NCBI GenBank assembly: GCA_015056915.1
Contig: SVFK01000009.1
Span: 48,932 to 112,931 of the forward strand
DNA from: Lachnospiraceae bacterium
Lineage (GTDB): Bacteria; Bacillota; Clostridia; Lachnospirales; Lachnospiraceae
Reading direction: 5' to 3'
Length of the DNA: 64,000 nucleotides
Both the position numbers and the translations under genes were made by a program. The notes beneath the pieces were generated by a model. It was not told the DNA's origin. It made no database searches and worked only from the letters and a program-made list of their open reading frames with translations. Shown here piece by piece: positions 16,777-24,697 of the stretch (position 1 is its first letter; each line of letters starts with the position of its first letter).

Positions 16777-19428
16777 ATGGCGGAGACCCGGTTAGAATTC
16801 AGACAAGCAGATAATGAAGCCGTAAGGGTGGAGATGCCCAAGGGTGAGATCAGGGTATCTGTGCGCAATCTGGTAGAATTTATTCTGCGTTCCGGTGATA
16901 TTGACAACAGACATCAGGGATCTGTGGAACATGCCATGCAGGAGGGAAGCCGCATACACCGCATGCTTCAACGTAGAATGGGGGCAGAATATCAGGCCGA
17001 GGTTTTTCTGCGATATACTCATCCCGCGGAACAGTATGTGCTTGTGGTTGAAGGGAGAGCGGATGGAATTATTGAAGCAAACGGAGAAACGACCATTGAT
17101 GAAATAAAAGGAACCTATCGAGACCTAGCCAAAATGAAGGAGCCGGTGCCGGTACATGTGGCGCAGGCAAAGTGCTATGCATACATTTATGCTCTGCAAA
17201 AGCAGTTAGAATATATTAAGGTCAGATTGACCTATTGTAACATTGAAACAGAAGATATTCGGTATTTTTATGCGGACTATAGTTTTGAACAGTTAAAGAA
17301 CTGGTTTGTGGAATTGATAACAGCATATCGCCGCTGGGCTGATTATACATGGCAATGGCGTGCAATTCGGCAGTCTTCTATTGAAGCTTTGCAGTTTCCC
17401 TTTCCTTATCGTGAAGGTCAGAAGGAATTGGTTTCCTATGTATATCAAACAATTTATCACAAGAAAAAACTTTTTCTTGAGGCACCTACCGGAGTTGGCA
17501 AGACAGTCTCCACTATATTTCCTGCTGTCAAGGCAATGGGCATGGGAATGGCTGAAAGATTGTTTTATCTTACTGCCAAAACTATCACCAGAACTGTGGC
17601 TGATGACACCATCAATATTTTACGCCAAAAAGGTTTACATTTTAAAAGTATTATACTGACCGCCAAAGAAAAAATATGCTTTATGGAAAAGCCGGATTGT
17701 AACCCGGAGAATTGTCCCTACGCTAAAGGTCACTATAATCGAATTAATAATGCTGTTTTTGATTTGCTGACAAATGAAGATTGCTTTACCAGAGAATGTA
17801 TTGAGACCTACGCACTTAAGCATCAAGTATGTCCCTTTGAAATGTGTTTGGATATGAGTTTATTTGCGGACATCATTATCTGTGATTACAATTACCTGTT
17901 TGATCCACATGTATATTTGAAGCGCTTTTTTGGAGATGGCTCCGGTGGAAATTACATTTTTCTCATAGACGAGGCACACAATCTGTTAGAGCGTGGAAGA
18001 GAAATGTATAGTGCCCCTTTAGTTAAAGAGGACTTCTTGGAATTAAAGCGTGAAATCAAAATGACAATCATGTCAGAAATGGAAGGACTTGCCGAAAAAT
18101 TCAGCATTCCGGGACAAATGACATTGGAAGTGACGAAAATGTCATCAGATATGTCAGCAAGTCAGGATGTCGCTATAATTGAAGAAGATACCATATATGT
18201 GAAAGGAAAAGGACATCGCCGTCATAGTGGGAAAAGTATTCTGGTACGCGAGGGATACGGTGAGCATTTAATACAGCAACTGGAAAATTGTAATAAGGAA
18301 TTGCTGGCTTTGAAGAGAGAATGTGAGGGGTATCAGATAGTGGAGGAAATTGATGGGTTTGTGCGCAAGCTACTACGCCTGTATTCTACTATGGGAGATT
18401 ATCTTGAGGAGCAGGAGGAGGTGAAGCTGCCGGTACGGGAAATGCTATTAGACTTTTATTTTGCAGTGGGTCACTTCTTAGAGATATATGAACGGCTTGA
18501 TGAGAATTATGTGAAGTATACACAGTTGGGGGAAGACGGCAGCTTCTTGCTCAAATTATTCTGTGTCAATCCCCGGGAAAATCTAAAGGAGTGTATGCTG
18601 CGAGGACGAAGTACCATTCTATTCTCGGCTACTTTTCTGCCTATACAATATTATAAGGCATTGCTGGGTGGGGAACCGGAGGATTACGAGGTATATGCCA
18701 AATCAATATTTCACCCGGAAAAGAGGGCTCTTTTTATTGCCAATGATGTTACCAGTAAGTATACCAGACGTTCGGAACAGGAATATTACAAAATTGCCCA
18801 TTATATTGATGAGATTGTGAAGAACAGGCATGGCAACTATATGGTGTTTTGTCCTTCTTACTCCTTTTTGCAGACGGTTTACAATATCTATACGGAACAT
18901 TTTGCAGACGAAGAGAAGGAGTGTGTGATTCAGCAGGATTATATGAGTGAGGAAGCCAGAGAAGAATTTCTTGCCCGTTTTCAGGGAAATGAGGAATGTG
19001 ATTTGTATGCTAACATCGCCATGGAAATTGAGGAGGATGATCATACCTTGATTGGCTTTTGCGTTTTGGGAGGTATTTTCAGTGAGGGCATCGATTTAAA
19101 AAACGATAGCCTGATAGGTGCTATTATCGTGGGTACAGGTCTCCCTTTAGTATGTAATGAGCGTGAGATTCTTAAGAAGCACTTTGATGAAAGCGGAGAA
19201 AACGGCTTTGATTTTGCTTATCGCTATCCGGGAATGAACAAGGTACTGCAGGCAGCAGGGCGCGTGATTCGTACGGTTGAGGATGTAGGTATTATTGCCT
19301 TGTTGGATGAACGCTTTTTACAGTATTCCTATTACAAAATGTTTCCCAGAGAATGGGAGTATTTCGAGGCCGTGAGCGTGGATACGGTTGCGAAGCGGGT
19401 GGAGCGTTTTTGGGATTCGTGGTTATAA
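16777..19428 (+). CDS. PD-(D/E)XK nuclease fused to an XPD/DinG-type iron-sulfur helicase
   Basis: An 883-residue single protein. Residues ~20-190 resemble a RecB/Cas4-type nuclease: VEGRADGI (catalytic Asp) and TIDEIKGTY (the D/ExK) with a preceding GSRIHR histidine. Residues ~205-883 are a superfamily 2 helicase of the XPD/DinG group: APTGVGKT (Walker A), LIDEAHN (DEAH), and QAAGRVIRT (motif VI). Between Walker A and DEAH is a cysteine-rich insertion (CFMEKPDC, ENCPY, QVCPFEMC) matching the 4Fe-4S domain of this family. The expected role is 5'-3' unwinding with cleavage of branched or damaged DNA. The neighbouring repair pair fits that. AAGGAAG precedes the ATG. Confidence 0.85.
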   Translation: MAETRLEFRQADNEAVRVEMPKGEIRVSVRNLVEFILRSGDIDNRHQGSVEHAMQEGSRIHRMLQRRMGAEYQAEVFLRYTHPAEQYVLVVEGRADGIIEANGETTIDEIKGTYRDLAKMKEPVPVHVAQAKCYAYIYALQKQLEYIKVRLTYCNIETEDIRYFYADYSFEQLKNWFVELITAYRRWADYTWQWRAIRQSSIEALQFPFPYREGQKELVSYVYQTIYHKKKLFLEAPTGVGKTVSTIFPAVKAMGMGMAERLFYLTAKTITRTVADDTINILRQKGLHFKSIILTAKEKICFMEKPDCNPENCPYAKGHYNRINNAVFDLLTNEDCFTRECIETYALKHQVCPFEMCLDMSLFADIIICDYNYLFDPHVYLKRFFGDGSGGNYIFLIDEAHNLLERGREMYSAPLVKEDFLELKREIKMTIMSEMEGLAEKFSIPGQMTLEVTKMSSDMSASQDVAIIEEDTIYVKGKGHRRHSGKSILVREGYGEHLIQQLENCNKELLALKRECEGYQIVEEIDGFVRKLLRLYSTMGDYLEEQEEVKLPVREMLLDFYFAVGHFLEIYERLDENYVKYTQLGEDGSFLLKLFCVNPRENLKECMLRGRSTILFSATFLPIQYYKALLGGEPEDYEVYAKSIFHPEKRALFIANDVTSKYTRRSEQEYYKIAHYIDEIVKNRHGNYMVFCPSYSFLQTVYNIYTEHFADEEKECVIQQDYMSEEAREEFLARFQGNEECDLYANIAMEIEEDDHTLIGFCVLGGIFSEGIDLKNDSLIGAIIVGTGLPLVCNEREILKKHFDESGENGFDFAYRYPGMNKVLQAAGRVIRTVEDVGIIALLDERFLQYSYYKMFPREWEYFEAVSVDTVAKRVERFWDSWL

Positions 19429-19550
19429 ATGTAGATTGCGATTTTTGACACTAAAGTTATGTAACTCAAACGGCTGTTCATTTTATGATAAAAATGAAGG
19501 AAATGACATCAAAAAGTATGGAAATGACAACTTAAGAGTAATAAAATGAC

Positions 19551-19676
19551 ATGCGTGTACATGTGGATAAGTCGGTGGATTTGGTGGATTATTTTCAAAA
19601 GAAGCTGAAAAAAACGACAGTTGATGACAATTCATTCCGAATTTACTTTCTGCAGGGAAGATTGCAAGAGTACTAA
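19551..19676 (+). CDS. Unassigned 41-codon reading frame
   Basis: A short frame beginning MRVHVDKSVDLVDYFQKKLK and ending in LQGRLQEY. It has a plausible amphipathic, basic composition but no ribosome binding site, and I recognise no family. It could be a remnant of a larger deleted gene in this decayed stretch. Confidence 0.2.
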   Translation: MRVHVDKSVDLVDYFQKKLKKTTVDDNSFRIYFLQGRLQEY

Positions 19677-19733
19677 GTTGGTCAACAGAATTATGTTAAG
19701 CGAAATGTGTATTATGTAAATCAAAGACAGAAC

Positions 19734-19769
19734 GAAGGAGGGATATCAATGTTATGATATCCCCTCTTC
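19734..19769. terminator. Bidirectional hairpin terminator
   Basis: GAAGGAGGGATATC and GATATCCCCTCTTC pair with one mismatch pair around the loop AATGTTAT; a T-rich stretch follows on the plus strand. It could end transcription of the helicase gene or remain from the deleted gene on the other strand. Confidence 0.65.
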
Positions 19770-19959
19770 TTATTTCACTATAAATTCACATTCCCATGTA
19801 CCGCTAAGTTTCTTGCAATTTTCCAAGGAACGTAGATAATACACTGGGTCTGTGATTCGGCATAGAGTTCCATGCGTTCATATAAGTATCATTGACACAT
19901 TCTTCCGCATCTTCATTATTGCCTAGAATGTTCTTCTCACTTATATACACAACGTTTGT
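19770..19959 (-). pseudogene. Sigma-70 family (ECF-like) gene fragment
   Basis: On the minus strand 19959-19804 encodes a segment with EDAEECVNDTYMNAWNSMP, followed by HRPSVLSTFLGKLQET and a stop. This is the region 2 signature of a Lachnospiraceae-type sigma-70 family factor (usual continuation GKITRN). No start codon, no region 4 and no ribosome binding site remain. After a frame change the DNA reads LSGTWECEFIVK and a stop at 19770, which looks like the end of a different protein, so a deletion probably joined two gene ends. It is a relic. Confidence 0.7.
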
Positions 19960-20064
19960 CCTAAAATCTCACTCTTTTAAGAAAAATTCTCTTTATTTTT
20001 CCCATTTTGAAACATAACAAATATATCAGATTACAGAAAAAAAGATATATAATTAAAAAAATGA

Positions 20065-20132
20065 TTGACATATAATATTATATGCTGTATAGTATGCTCA
20101 ACGAACAATATTATATGTCGTATAATATTATA
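20065..20132 (+). promoter_or_regulatory. padR promoter with palindromic operators
   Basis: TTGACA (20065-20070), a 17-base spacer and TATAGT (20088-20093) form a near-consensus promoter. The palindrome TATAATATTATA fills the spacer (20071-20082) and recurs at 20121-20132 downstream of the start site; a partial copy AATATTATATG lies at 20107-20117. PadR dimers bind such AT-rich palindromes, so autorepression is likely. Confidence 0.75.
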
Positions 20133-20174
20133 TGATAATGGTATCAAGCACAAAGAAAGGGAGAAGGTTGTTGT

Positions 20175-20531
20175 ATGGTATTTAATACGGGTGCGGCACT
20201 GTTGGATGCAATCGTGTTGGCGGTAGTGTCTAAGGAGCCGGAAGGCACATATGGGTACAAGATTACTCAGGATGTCCGTCAGGTAATTGAGCTGTCTGAA
20301 TCCACTTTGTATCCTGTACTTCGCAGACTGCAAAAGGATGAATGTCTCGAGGTATACGATATGGAGTGTGCAGGAAGAAATCGGCGGTATTACAAGGTAA
20401 CCAGCAGAGGCTGGGCGCAGCTTAAGCTTTATGAAAGTGAGTGGCGACAGTATGCTGATAAGATTACCGGACTATTTGAGGGCAAGACGAATTTTGAAAA
20501 TGTTACACAGGAAATGATGGATGAGCGATAA
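20175..20531 (+). CDS. PadR family transcriptional regulator
   Basis: A 118-residue winged-helix repressor with the PadR signature: ALLDAIVLAVVSKEPEGTYGYKITQ, then ESTLYPVLRRLQKDECLEVYD (recognition helix and wing). The C-terminal helix for dimerisation is short, as in PadR subfamily 2. It begins a three-gene operon with a DUF1700 and a DUF4097 protein, an arrangement widely found in Firmicutes as an envelope-responsive unit. The promoter carries repeated palindromes, so it likely controls its own operon. The inducing signal cannot be told from the sequence. Confidence 0.92.
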   Translation: MVFNTGAALLDAIVLAVVSKEPEGTYGYKITQDVRQVIELSESTLYPVLRRLQKDECLEVYDMECAGRNRRYYKVTSRGWAQLKLYESEWRQYADKITGLFEGKTNFENVTQEMMDER

Positions 20532-20549
20532 ATCGCTGGAAAGGAAGAT

Positions 20550-21236
20550 ATGAATAGAACAGATTTTATGAATCAATTAGAGTGTCTGCTTCAGAATATT
20601 TCCCCGGCAGAACGTGAGGAAGCTTTACAATATTATAATGAATATTTTAATGATGCAGGGGAAGAAAACGAACAGGATGTCATCGAAGCATTGGGCAATC
20701 CCGCTAAGGTGGCGGAAAATATTAAAAGGGATTTGTACGGCAGCGGATATGGAGATGCTGTTTTTCAGAAAGATATTACCAATGAAAGGGCTATGGTTCA
20801 GTACCAGCAAAATAAGCAAAGCAGTAATACTGTGGATAATTCCACAGATAAAGAAAATAAGCTGTCTACCGGTACAATTGTGCTGCTTGTGGTTCTTGGT
20901 GTTTTGGCATCGCCCGTACTAATCGGTCTGGCATCAAGTGTGCTGGGCGTTGTTGTAGGAATCATTGCCTCATGGTTTGGATTGATTATTAGCTTTGGCA
21001 TTGCGGCTGTTGCACTTGTGGCTGTTATGATTATATTGGCAGTTGTAGGAATCATGAGCATGTTTGCGGATGTGCTGGTGGGAACGGCTATGCTTGGAGC
21101 AGGTCTCGTGTGTGGCGGACTGGGAATTCTTTTCCTGATGCTGACTGTGGCTATGGCAGGGATTGCTACTCCTGCTATTTGCAGAGGAATCGCAAGCCTG
21201 TGCAGAAGTATCTTTCGGAAGAAACAGGCGGCATAG
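20550..21236 (+). CDS. DUF1700 (HAAS) domain membrane protein
   Basis: 228 residues. The first ~75 are the soluble DUF1700/HAAS domain (MNRTDFMNQLECLLQNISP, EEALQYYNEYFNDAGEE, VIEALGNPAKVAENIK), followed by a polar linker and about four hydrophobic segments from residue 107. It is coded 18 bases after padR and with the DUF4097 gene. HAAS domains are thought to sense or transmit membrane state to PadR-type regulators. The molecular activity is unproven. Confidence 0.88.
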   Translation: MNRTDFMNQLECLLQNISPAEREEALQYYNEYFNDAGEENEQDVIEALGNPAKVAENIKRDLYGSGYGDAVFQKDITNERAMVQYQQNKQSSNTVDNSTDKENKLSTGTIVLLVVLGVLASPVLIGLASSVLGVVVGIIASWFGLIISFGIAAVALVAVMIILAVVGIMSMFADVLVGTAMLGAGLVCGGLGILFLMLTVAMAGIATPAICRGIASLCRSIFRKKQAA

Positions 21237-21278
21237 CAGTACTATAGGAAAGCATTCATAGGAGGTTAGGTAAATACG

Positions 21279-22352
21279 ATGAAAAAGTTTATGGCGGGCT
21301 GTGCGATCACAGCATTGATTTTAATTGTATTAGGTTTTGTCATGGCGCTGATTGCAGGAACAGTAAAAGGCGCTGAGGCTATTGAAACAGTTGTAGAAGC
21401 TGTAACGGACGGAAAAGTACAGGTGAATCTGGACAGTATTTCTGACTGGGGTTTCACCATTGGTGAGAGTATTGGAGATGTGGGCAGTGTCATAGGTGAG
21501 AGCGTTGGAGATTTGGGAGAAGTGCTGGGAGAAGGTATTGGATCATTGGGTGAATCCATTGGAAATGGAATCTCAGAGGGTATGGACAATGTCCAATATA
21601 ATCTGGAGGATTCCATGATTTTTGAAAGTACCTATGAGATTTTTAGCGGCGACGTGGAGAAATTTTTCGTGGGCAGCGATATTCAGGAAATGGATATTGA
21701 AGTGGGCGGCTGTGTGTTTGAAATTGAAACATCCCAAGATGATTCTTATTACCTGGAAGCGGAAAATACCAATAAATTTCAAGGATATGTAAAGAACGGT
21801 GTGTTACACATCAAAGGAACCACGAAAGCTGTTACCGTAACCGGAAACAATGATTGTACGATTACTTTATATGTGCCGGCAGACTGGGAGGAAAACAAAC
21901 TTCATAAGGTGGATATGGAACTGGGAGCAGGCGTAATGGAGTTGGAGAGCCTGATTGCCGATCAGATTTTACTGGAGGTAGGTGCCGGTCAGATTAATGT
22001 GGCAGGTGTGCAGGCAGGCACTCTGGATATATCTGTAGGAATGGGTGAAATCCTTGTGAACAATATGCAGGTGGATAATCTGTTGGGAGAAGTGGGCATG
22101 GGCCATTTATATCTGGCAGGTGCTGTCCATAATAAGGCAGACGTGGAGTGTTCCATGGGAAGTCTGGAAATGGTAGTTGAAGGGGCACAGGCAGATTTTA
22201 ATTATGATGTGGAATGTGGTATGGGCAATATCTACCTTGGGAGCAATTCCTTTAGCGGAGTGGCACAGGAAAGATATATCGACAATGGCGCCTTCAAGAA
22301 AATGCTTGTAGAATGTGCTATGGGAAATGTGGATATATCTTTTACCGAGTAG
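21279..22352 (+). CDS. DUF4097 beta-strand repeat surface protein
   Basis: 357 residues. An N-terminal hydrophobic segment (GCAITALILIVLGFVMALIAG) anchors it or acts as a signal. Residues ~66-108 are a low-complexity glycine-rich stretch built on GESxGDxG units (GESIGDVGSVIGESVGDLGE). The rest is a DUF4097-type right-handed beta structure with repeating EVGAGQI/EVGMGHL/ECGMGNI turns. It is the third gene of the padR operon. Related proteins (LiaX-like) monitor envelope damage, so a surface role is plausible. The function here is inferred from family and operon only. Confidence 0.85.
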   Translation: MKKFMAGCAITALILIVLGFVMALIAGTVKGAEAIETVVEAVTDGKVQVNLDSISDWGFTIGESIGDVGSVIGESVGDLGEVLGEGIGSLGESIGNGISEGMDNVQYNLEDSMIFESTYEIFSGDVEKFFVGSDIQEMDIEVGGCVFEIETSQDDSYYLEAENTNKFQGYVKNGVLHIKGTTKAVTVTGNNDCTITLYVPADWEENKLHKVDMELGAGVMELESLIADQILLEVGAGQINVAGVQAGTLDISVGMGEILVNNMQVDNLLGEVGMGHLYLAGAVHNKADVECSMGSLEMVVEGAQADFNYDVECGMGNIYLGSNSFSGVAQERYIDNGAFKKMLVECAMGNVDISFTE

Positions 22353-22369
22353 TGCCGTATCAGGGCTTA

Positions 22370-23218
22370 TCAGCGGATAAGAGTACTTAAATAGTTTTCG
22401 AAAATAACGCCTTCCTTAATGGGCACATTTAGCTCTTCGCTACCCCGGATGCAGAGACTGATAAAATCAGCCGCCTTCTTTACGGATGCTGCAAAGTCAG
22501 CCTTGTGCAGGGCATCGGCGATGAGAATGGATGCAAACATGTCCCCTGTGCCATGGCGGGAACGCCCACTTTTGGCAGTAATATAGGTGCTGCGTTGTCC
22601 GTTATCCCAGATATAGTTCAGGAAGGAATTGTTATTGTGAAGTCCTGTTATAACGATACGTCCGGGACAGAGTTGGGTCAGCTTCTCGCAAATGCTGTCA
22701 AGCTCATACTCTGTCCAGGGACCATCCTTATAAGGCGTATCCGTAAGCAGGCAAGCCTCTGTGATATTGGGAGTCAGAATATCTGCGTAGTGCAACAAGT
22801 TCTTCAGTCGTTCACAATGTGCCGGAGTGATGGTAGAATAAGCTTTTCCGTTGTCACCCATAACCGGGTCTAACAGAAAAGTATCAGGTTGAAAGCTTTG
22901 TAGAAAATCCTCCACAATATCCATTTGCTCCACTTTGCCGAAGAAACCGCAGTAGAGACCGTCGAAGGTGAGTCCAAGCTCCTTCCAGGCCTGTACATAG
23001 CTTTGCATGTGCGGTGTGAAATCCTCACGGAAGCAGGTGGGGAAATCCAAGTGATTGGACAAAACAGAAGTAGGTACAGGGCATACCTGTACCTGCATGG
23101 TGCTGATGATGGGCAGAGCCACAAAGGTTGAGATGCGACCGAAGCCTGCCATACTGTTGAACATTGCCAGACGCGGGGGAATCCCCGCTTTTTTTATGGT
23201 TTCAGTAGTTGTTTGCAT
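22370..23218 (-). CDS. pdxY: Pyridoxamine/pyridoxal kinase
   Basis: A 282-residue PfkB/ribokinase-superfamily kinase of the PdxK/PdxY group, phosphorylating vitamin B6 vitamers. Evidence: the N-terminal block MFNSMAGFGRISTFVALPII, VEDFLQSFQPDTFLLDPVMGDNGKAY, LTPNITEACLLTD, and the anion-hole/catalytic block SGRSRHGTGDMFASIL with the active-site Asp. It lies 22 bases downstream of an ECF transporter S component on the same strand, so uptake and trapping by phosphorylation are coupled. It faces the DUF4097 gene tail to tail. The kinase could accept other related substrates such as the hydroxymethylpyrimidine group. Confidence 0.9.
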   Translation of the reverse strand: MQTTTETIKKAGIPPRLAMFNSMAGFGRISTFVALPIISTMQVQVCPVPTSVLSNHLDFPTCFREDFTPHMQSYVQAWKELGLTFDGLYCGFFGKVEQMDIVEDFLQSFQPDTFLLDPVMGDNGKAYSTITPAHCERLKNLLHYADILTPNITEACLLTDTPYKDGPWTEYELDSICEKLTQLCPGRIVITGLHNNNSFLNYIWDNGQRSTYITAKSGRSRHGTGDMFASILIADALHKADFAASVKKAADFISLCIRGSEELNVPIKEGVIFENYLSTLIR

Positions 23219-23240
23219 AGGAAAACCTCTATTATTCTTT

Positions 23241-24146
23241 TTATATTTCAGTAAACAATCCCGACTTTTTCAGTGCAGGGCGCAGTGCCAGGTAGAAAAC
23301 AGAGGCACAAATAACAGCGATAATTGCATTTACACCGGTGGTCAGAGAGCTCATTTTTGCCAGTGCAGAGGAAAGCTCCTGCGGAATGCCCAAAAGGTAC
23401 ATTTTGTAGAAATAACCTACCAGAGGGTCTGCAATAAAATTGAAAAGCATGCCGCTTGCACACGCCAGAATCGTAGCCTTAGTTACATACTTTTTGGGAT
23501 GTGCCTGACTGAGCTTAAAAATCTTGTGAGCAACAAAGCCTACTATTAAACCAATGCAAAGCTTCAGGAAAAAGGTTTTGGGAGCACTGGTAACATAAGC
23601 TGTAGTTAAATCTGCAATGGTCATACCGATGGCACCTGCCATACCGCCCCAGTAACCACCCAGAAGCAGGGCTGCCAGTACACAGAATACATTGCCAAAA
23701 TGAAAGGCAGTTTTTTCGGGTCCAACCGGGATATCTATCTTGAGGAAGGCGAAGCCGATATAACAAAGTGCAGCCAACAGACCTGCCTGAGCAACCTTAT
23801 TTACATTAATTCTCTGAGATGGGGTAGTGCCAATGAAAGCGTTATAGATTCCCTTGATAAATAAAAGGATTGCCAGAAACAAAGCGGTCAGTCCATATGA
23901 ATAGGGGCGCTCCAATGCAAGCTTTTCGTCGGACAGCTGTGTTGCCTGTGCCTTCAGACTATCCAAATCTCCTGCGCCGCTACCGGCTTCCACGGCCTCT
24001 ATCTGTGCGTTAACTTCCTTTAGCGTAGTGCCTACAGTCATAGATTCCTGATATGTAGTATTCCGTGTGTAAATGACAAATATAATACTTGCAATCAGCA
24101 GTATACCCGCAAAGATTAATAAATAAAAGCTCTTTTTCTTTTCCAT
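23241..24146 (-). CDS. ECF transporter S component, probably for vitamin B6
   Basis: About 301 residues. A first membrane segment and an extracytoplasmic ~60-residue coil-prone insert (residues ~30-90) precede the core S-component membrane domain, beginning near KVAQAGLLAALCYIGF. S components bind vitamins and dock to the ECF energizing module. The neighbouring pyridoxamine kinase points to pyridoxine/pyridoxamine as ligand (PdxU2/HmpT-like); that is inference. I start at 24146 where MEKKKSF begins after GAGGAC; the frame is open upstream to 24185. The N-terminal extension is unlike standard S components (~190 residues). Confidence 0.8.
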   Translation of the reverse strand: MEKKKSFYLLIFAGILLIASIIFVIYTRNTTYQESMTVGTTLKEVNAQIEAVEAGSGAGDLDSLKAQATQLSDEKLALERPYSYGLTALFLAILLFIKGIYNAFIGTTPSQRINVNKVAQAGLLAALCYIGFAFLKIDIPVGPEKTAFHFGNVFCVLAALLLGGYWGGMAGAIGMTIADLTTAYVTSAPKTFFLKLCIGLIVGFVAHKIFKLSQAHPKKYVTKATILACASGMLFNFIADPLVGYFYKMYLLGIPQELSSALAKMSSLTTGVNAIIAVICASVFYLALRPALKKSGLFTEI

Positions 24147-24281
24147 AATAATGTCCTCTTTTCTGCTATCGTGATGATAGAGCAAAGTTTATACCACAAC
24201 TGGCTTGATAAAAAGAGCCAGAATGTAATTATTTTACCATGCCAGTTTGTTTTGCGGAAGGGAAGACATGGAAAAATTCCC

Positions 24282-24311
24282 TTGACAAAGCATAGCACCA
24301 TATACTATAGT
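24282..24311 (+). promoter_or_regulatory. Promoter of the valS T-box leader
   Basis: TTGACA (24282-24287), an 18-base spacer and TATAGT (24306-24311) lie just upstream of the first conserved T-box helices. Confidence 0.65.
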
Positions 24312-24317
24312 CAACAG

Positions 24318-24627
24318 TATAGAAAATCAATACACCAAAAGGCTATGACGAAGAGGAGTATACATTACCCCTTAAAAGAGAGAGCGGCTGCTGATGCGCT
24401 GAAAGGCTGCTTGAAGGAAGGAATGTAGAAGGTAGCTTCTGAGCCGGAGAACCCAGAGCACATACTGTTGTAAGTTCTCACGAGTTATTCCCGTTACAGA
24501 ATAGGTCTTTAAAATTCACAGAATGAGAAGAACCGTGAGGCAGCTTGTTATTTGAAAGAGCTGTAAACAAAGGTGGTACCGCGTTAATAACGCCCTTTGC
24601 TGACGAGAGTCGGCAGAGGGCTTTTTT
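24318..24627 (+). promoter_or_regulatory. T-box riboswitch of valS
   Basis: The leader has a stem I region (about 24330-24460), the antiterminator T-box sequence AGGTGGTACCGCG (24571-24583) and a following terminator hairpin GCCCTTTGCTGAC-GAGA-GTCGGCAGAGGGC with TTTTTT (24591-24627). A GTA triplet in the likely specifier loop (24425-24427) codes for valine and agrees with the downstream valS. Uncharged tRNA-Val binding should favour antitermination. The specifier position was judged by eye. Confidence 0.93.
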
Positions 24628-24697
24628 GTGTAAGTGGGCAGGGTATAGTCTTTTGAAGCTGCTTATTTACGCAGATGACCAATGAAAGGAGTAAACA

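Larger units (their letters stand above)
19429..20050. other. Long gene-poor stretch with decayed DNA
   Basis: About 620 bases without an intact gene. From left to right it holds three spaced copies of an AAATGACA motif (19501-19507, 19522-19529, 19543-19550), a 41-codon frame without recognisable relatives (19551-19676), a palindromic terminator (19734-19769), and a fragment of a sigma-factor gene on the minus strand (19770-19959). The triple TGTCATTT motif (minus strand) recalls the repeated ends of IS21-family elements, but no transposase is present, so that reading is weak. Confidence 0.5.

Noticed and set aside
16777..17350. Cas4 and a CRISPR locus
   Set aside because: The nuclease domain is part of a helicase fusion, and no repeat-spacer array or other cas gene exists in the window.
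21266..21616. Minus-strand serine/proline-rich frame opposite the DUF4097 gene
   Set aside because: Its repeats are the complement of the GESxGDxG repeat of the real gene.
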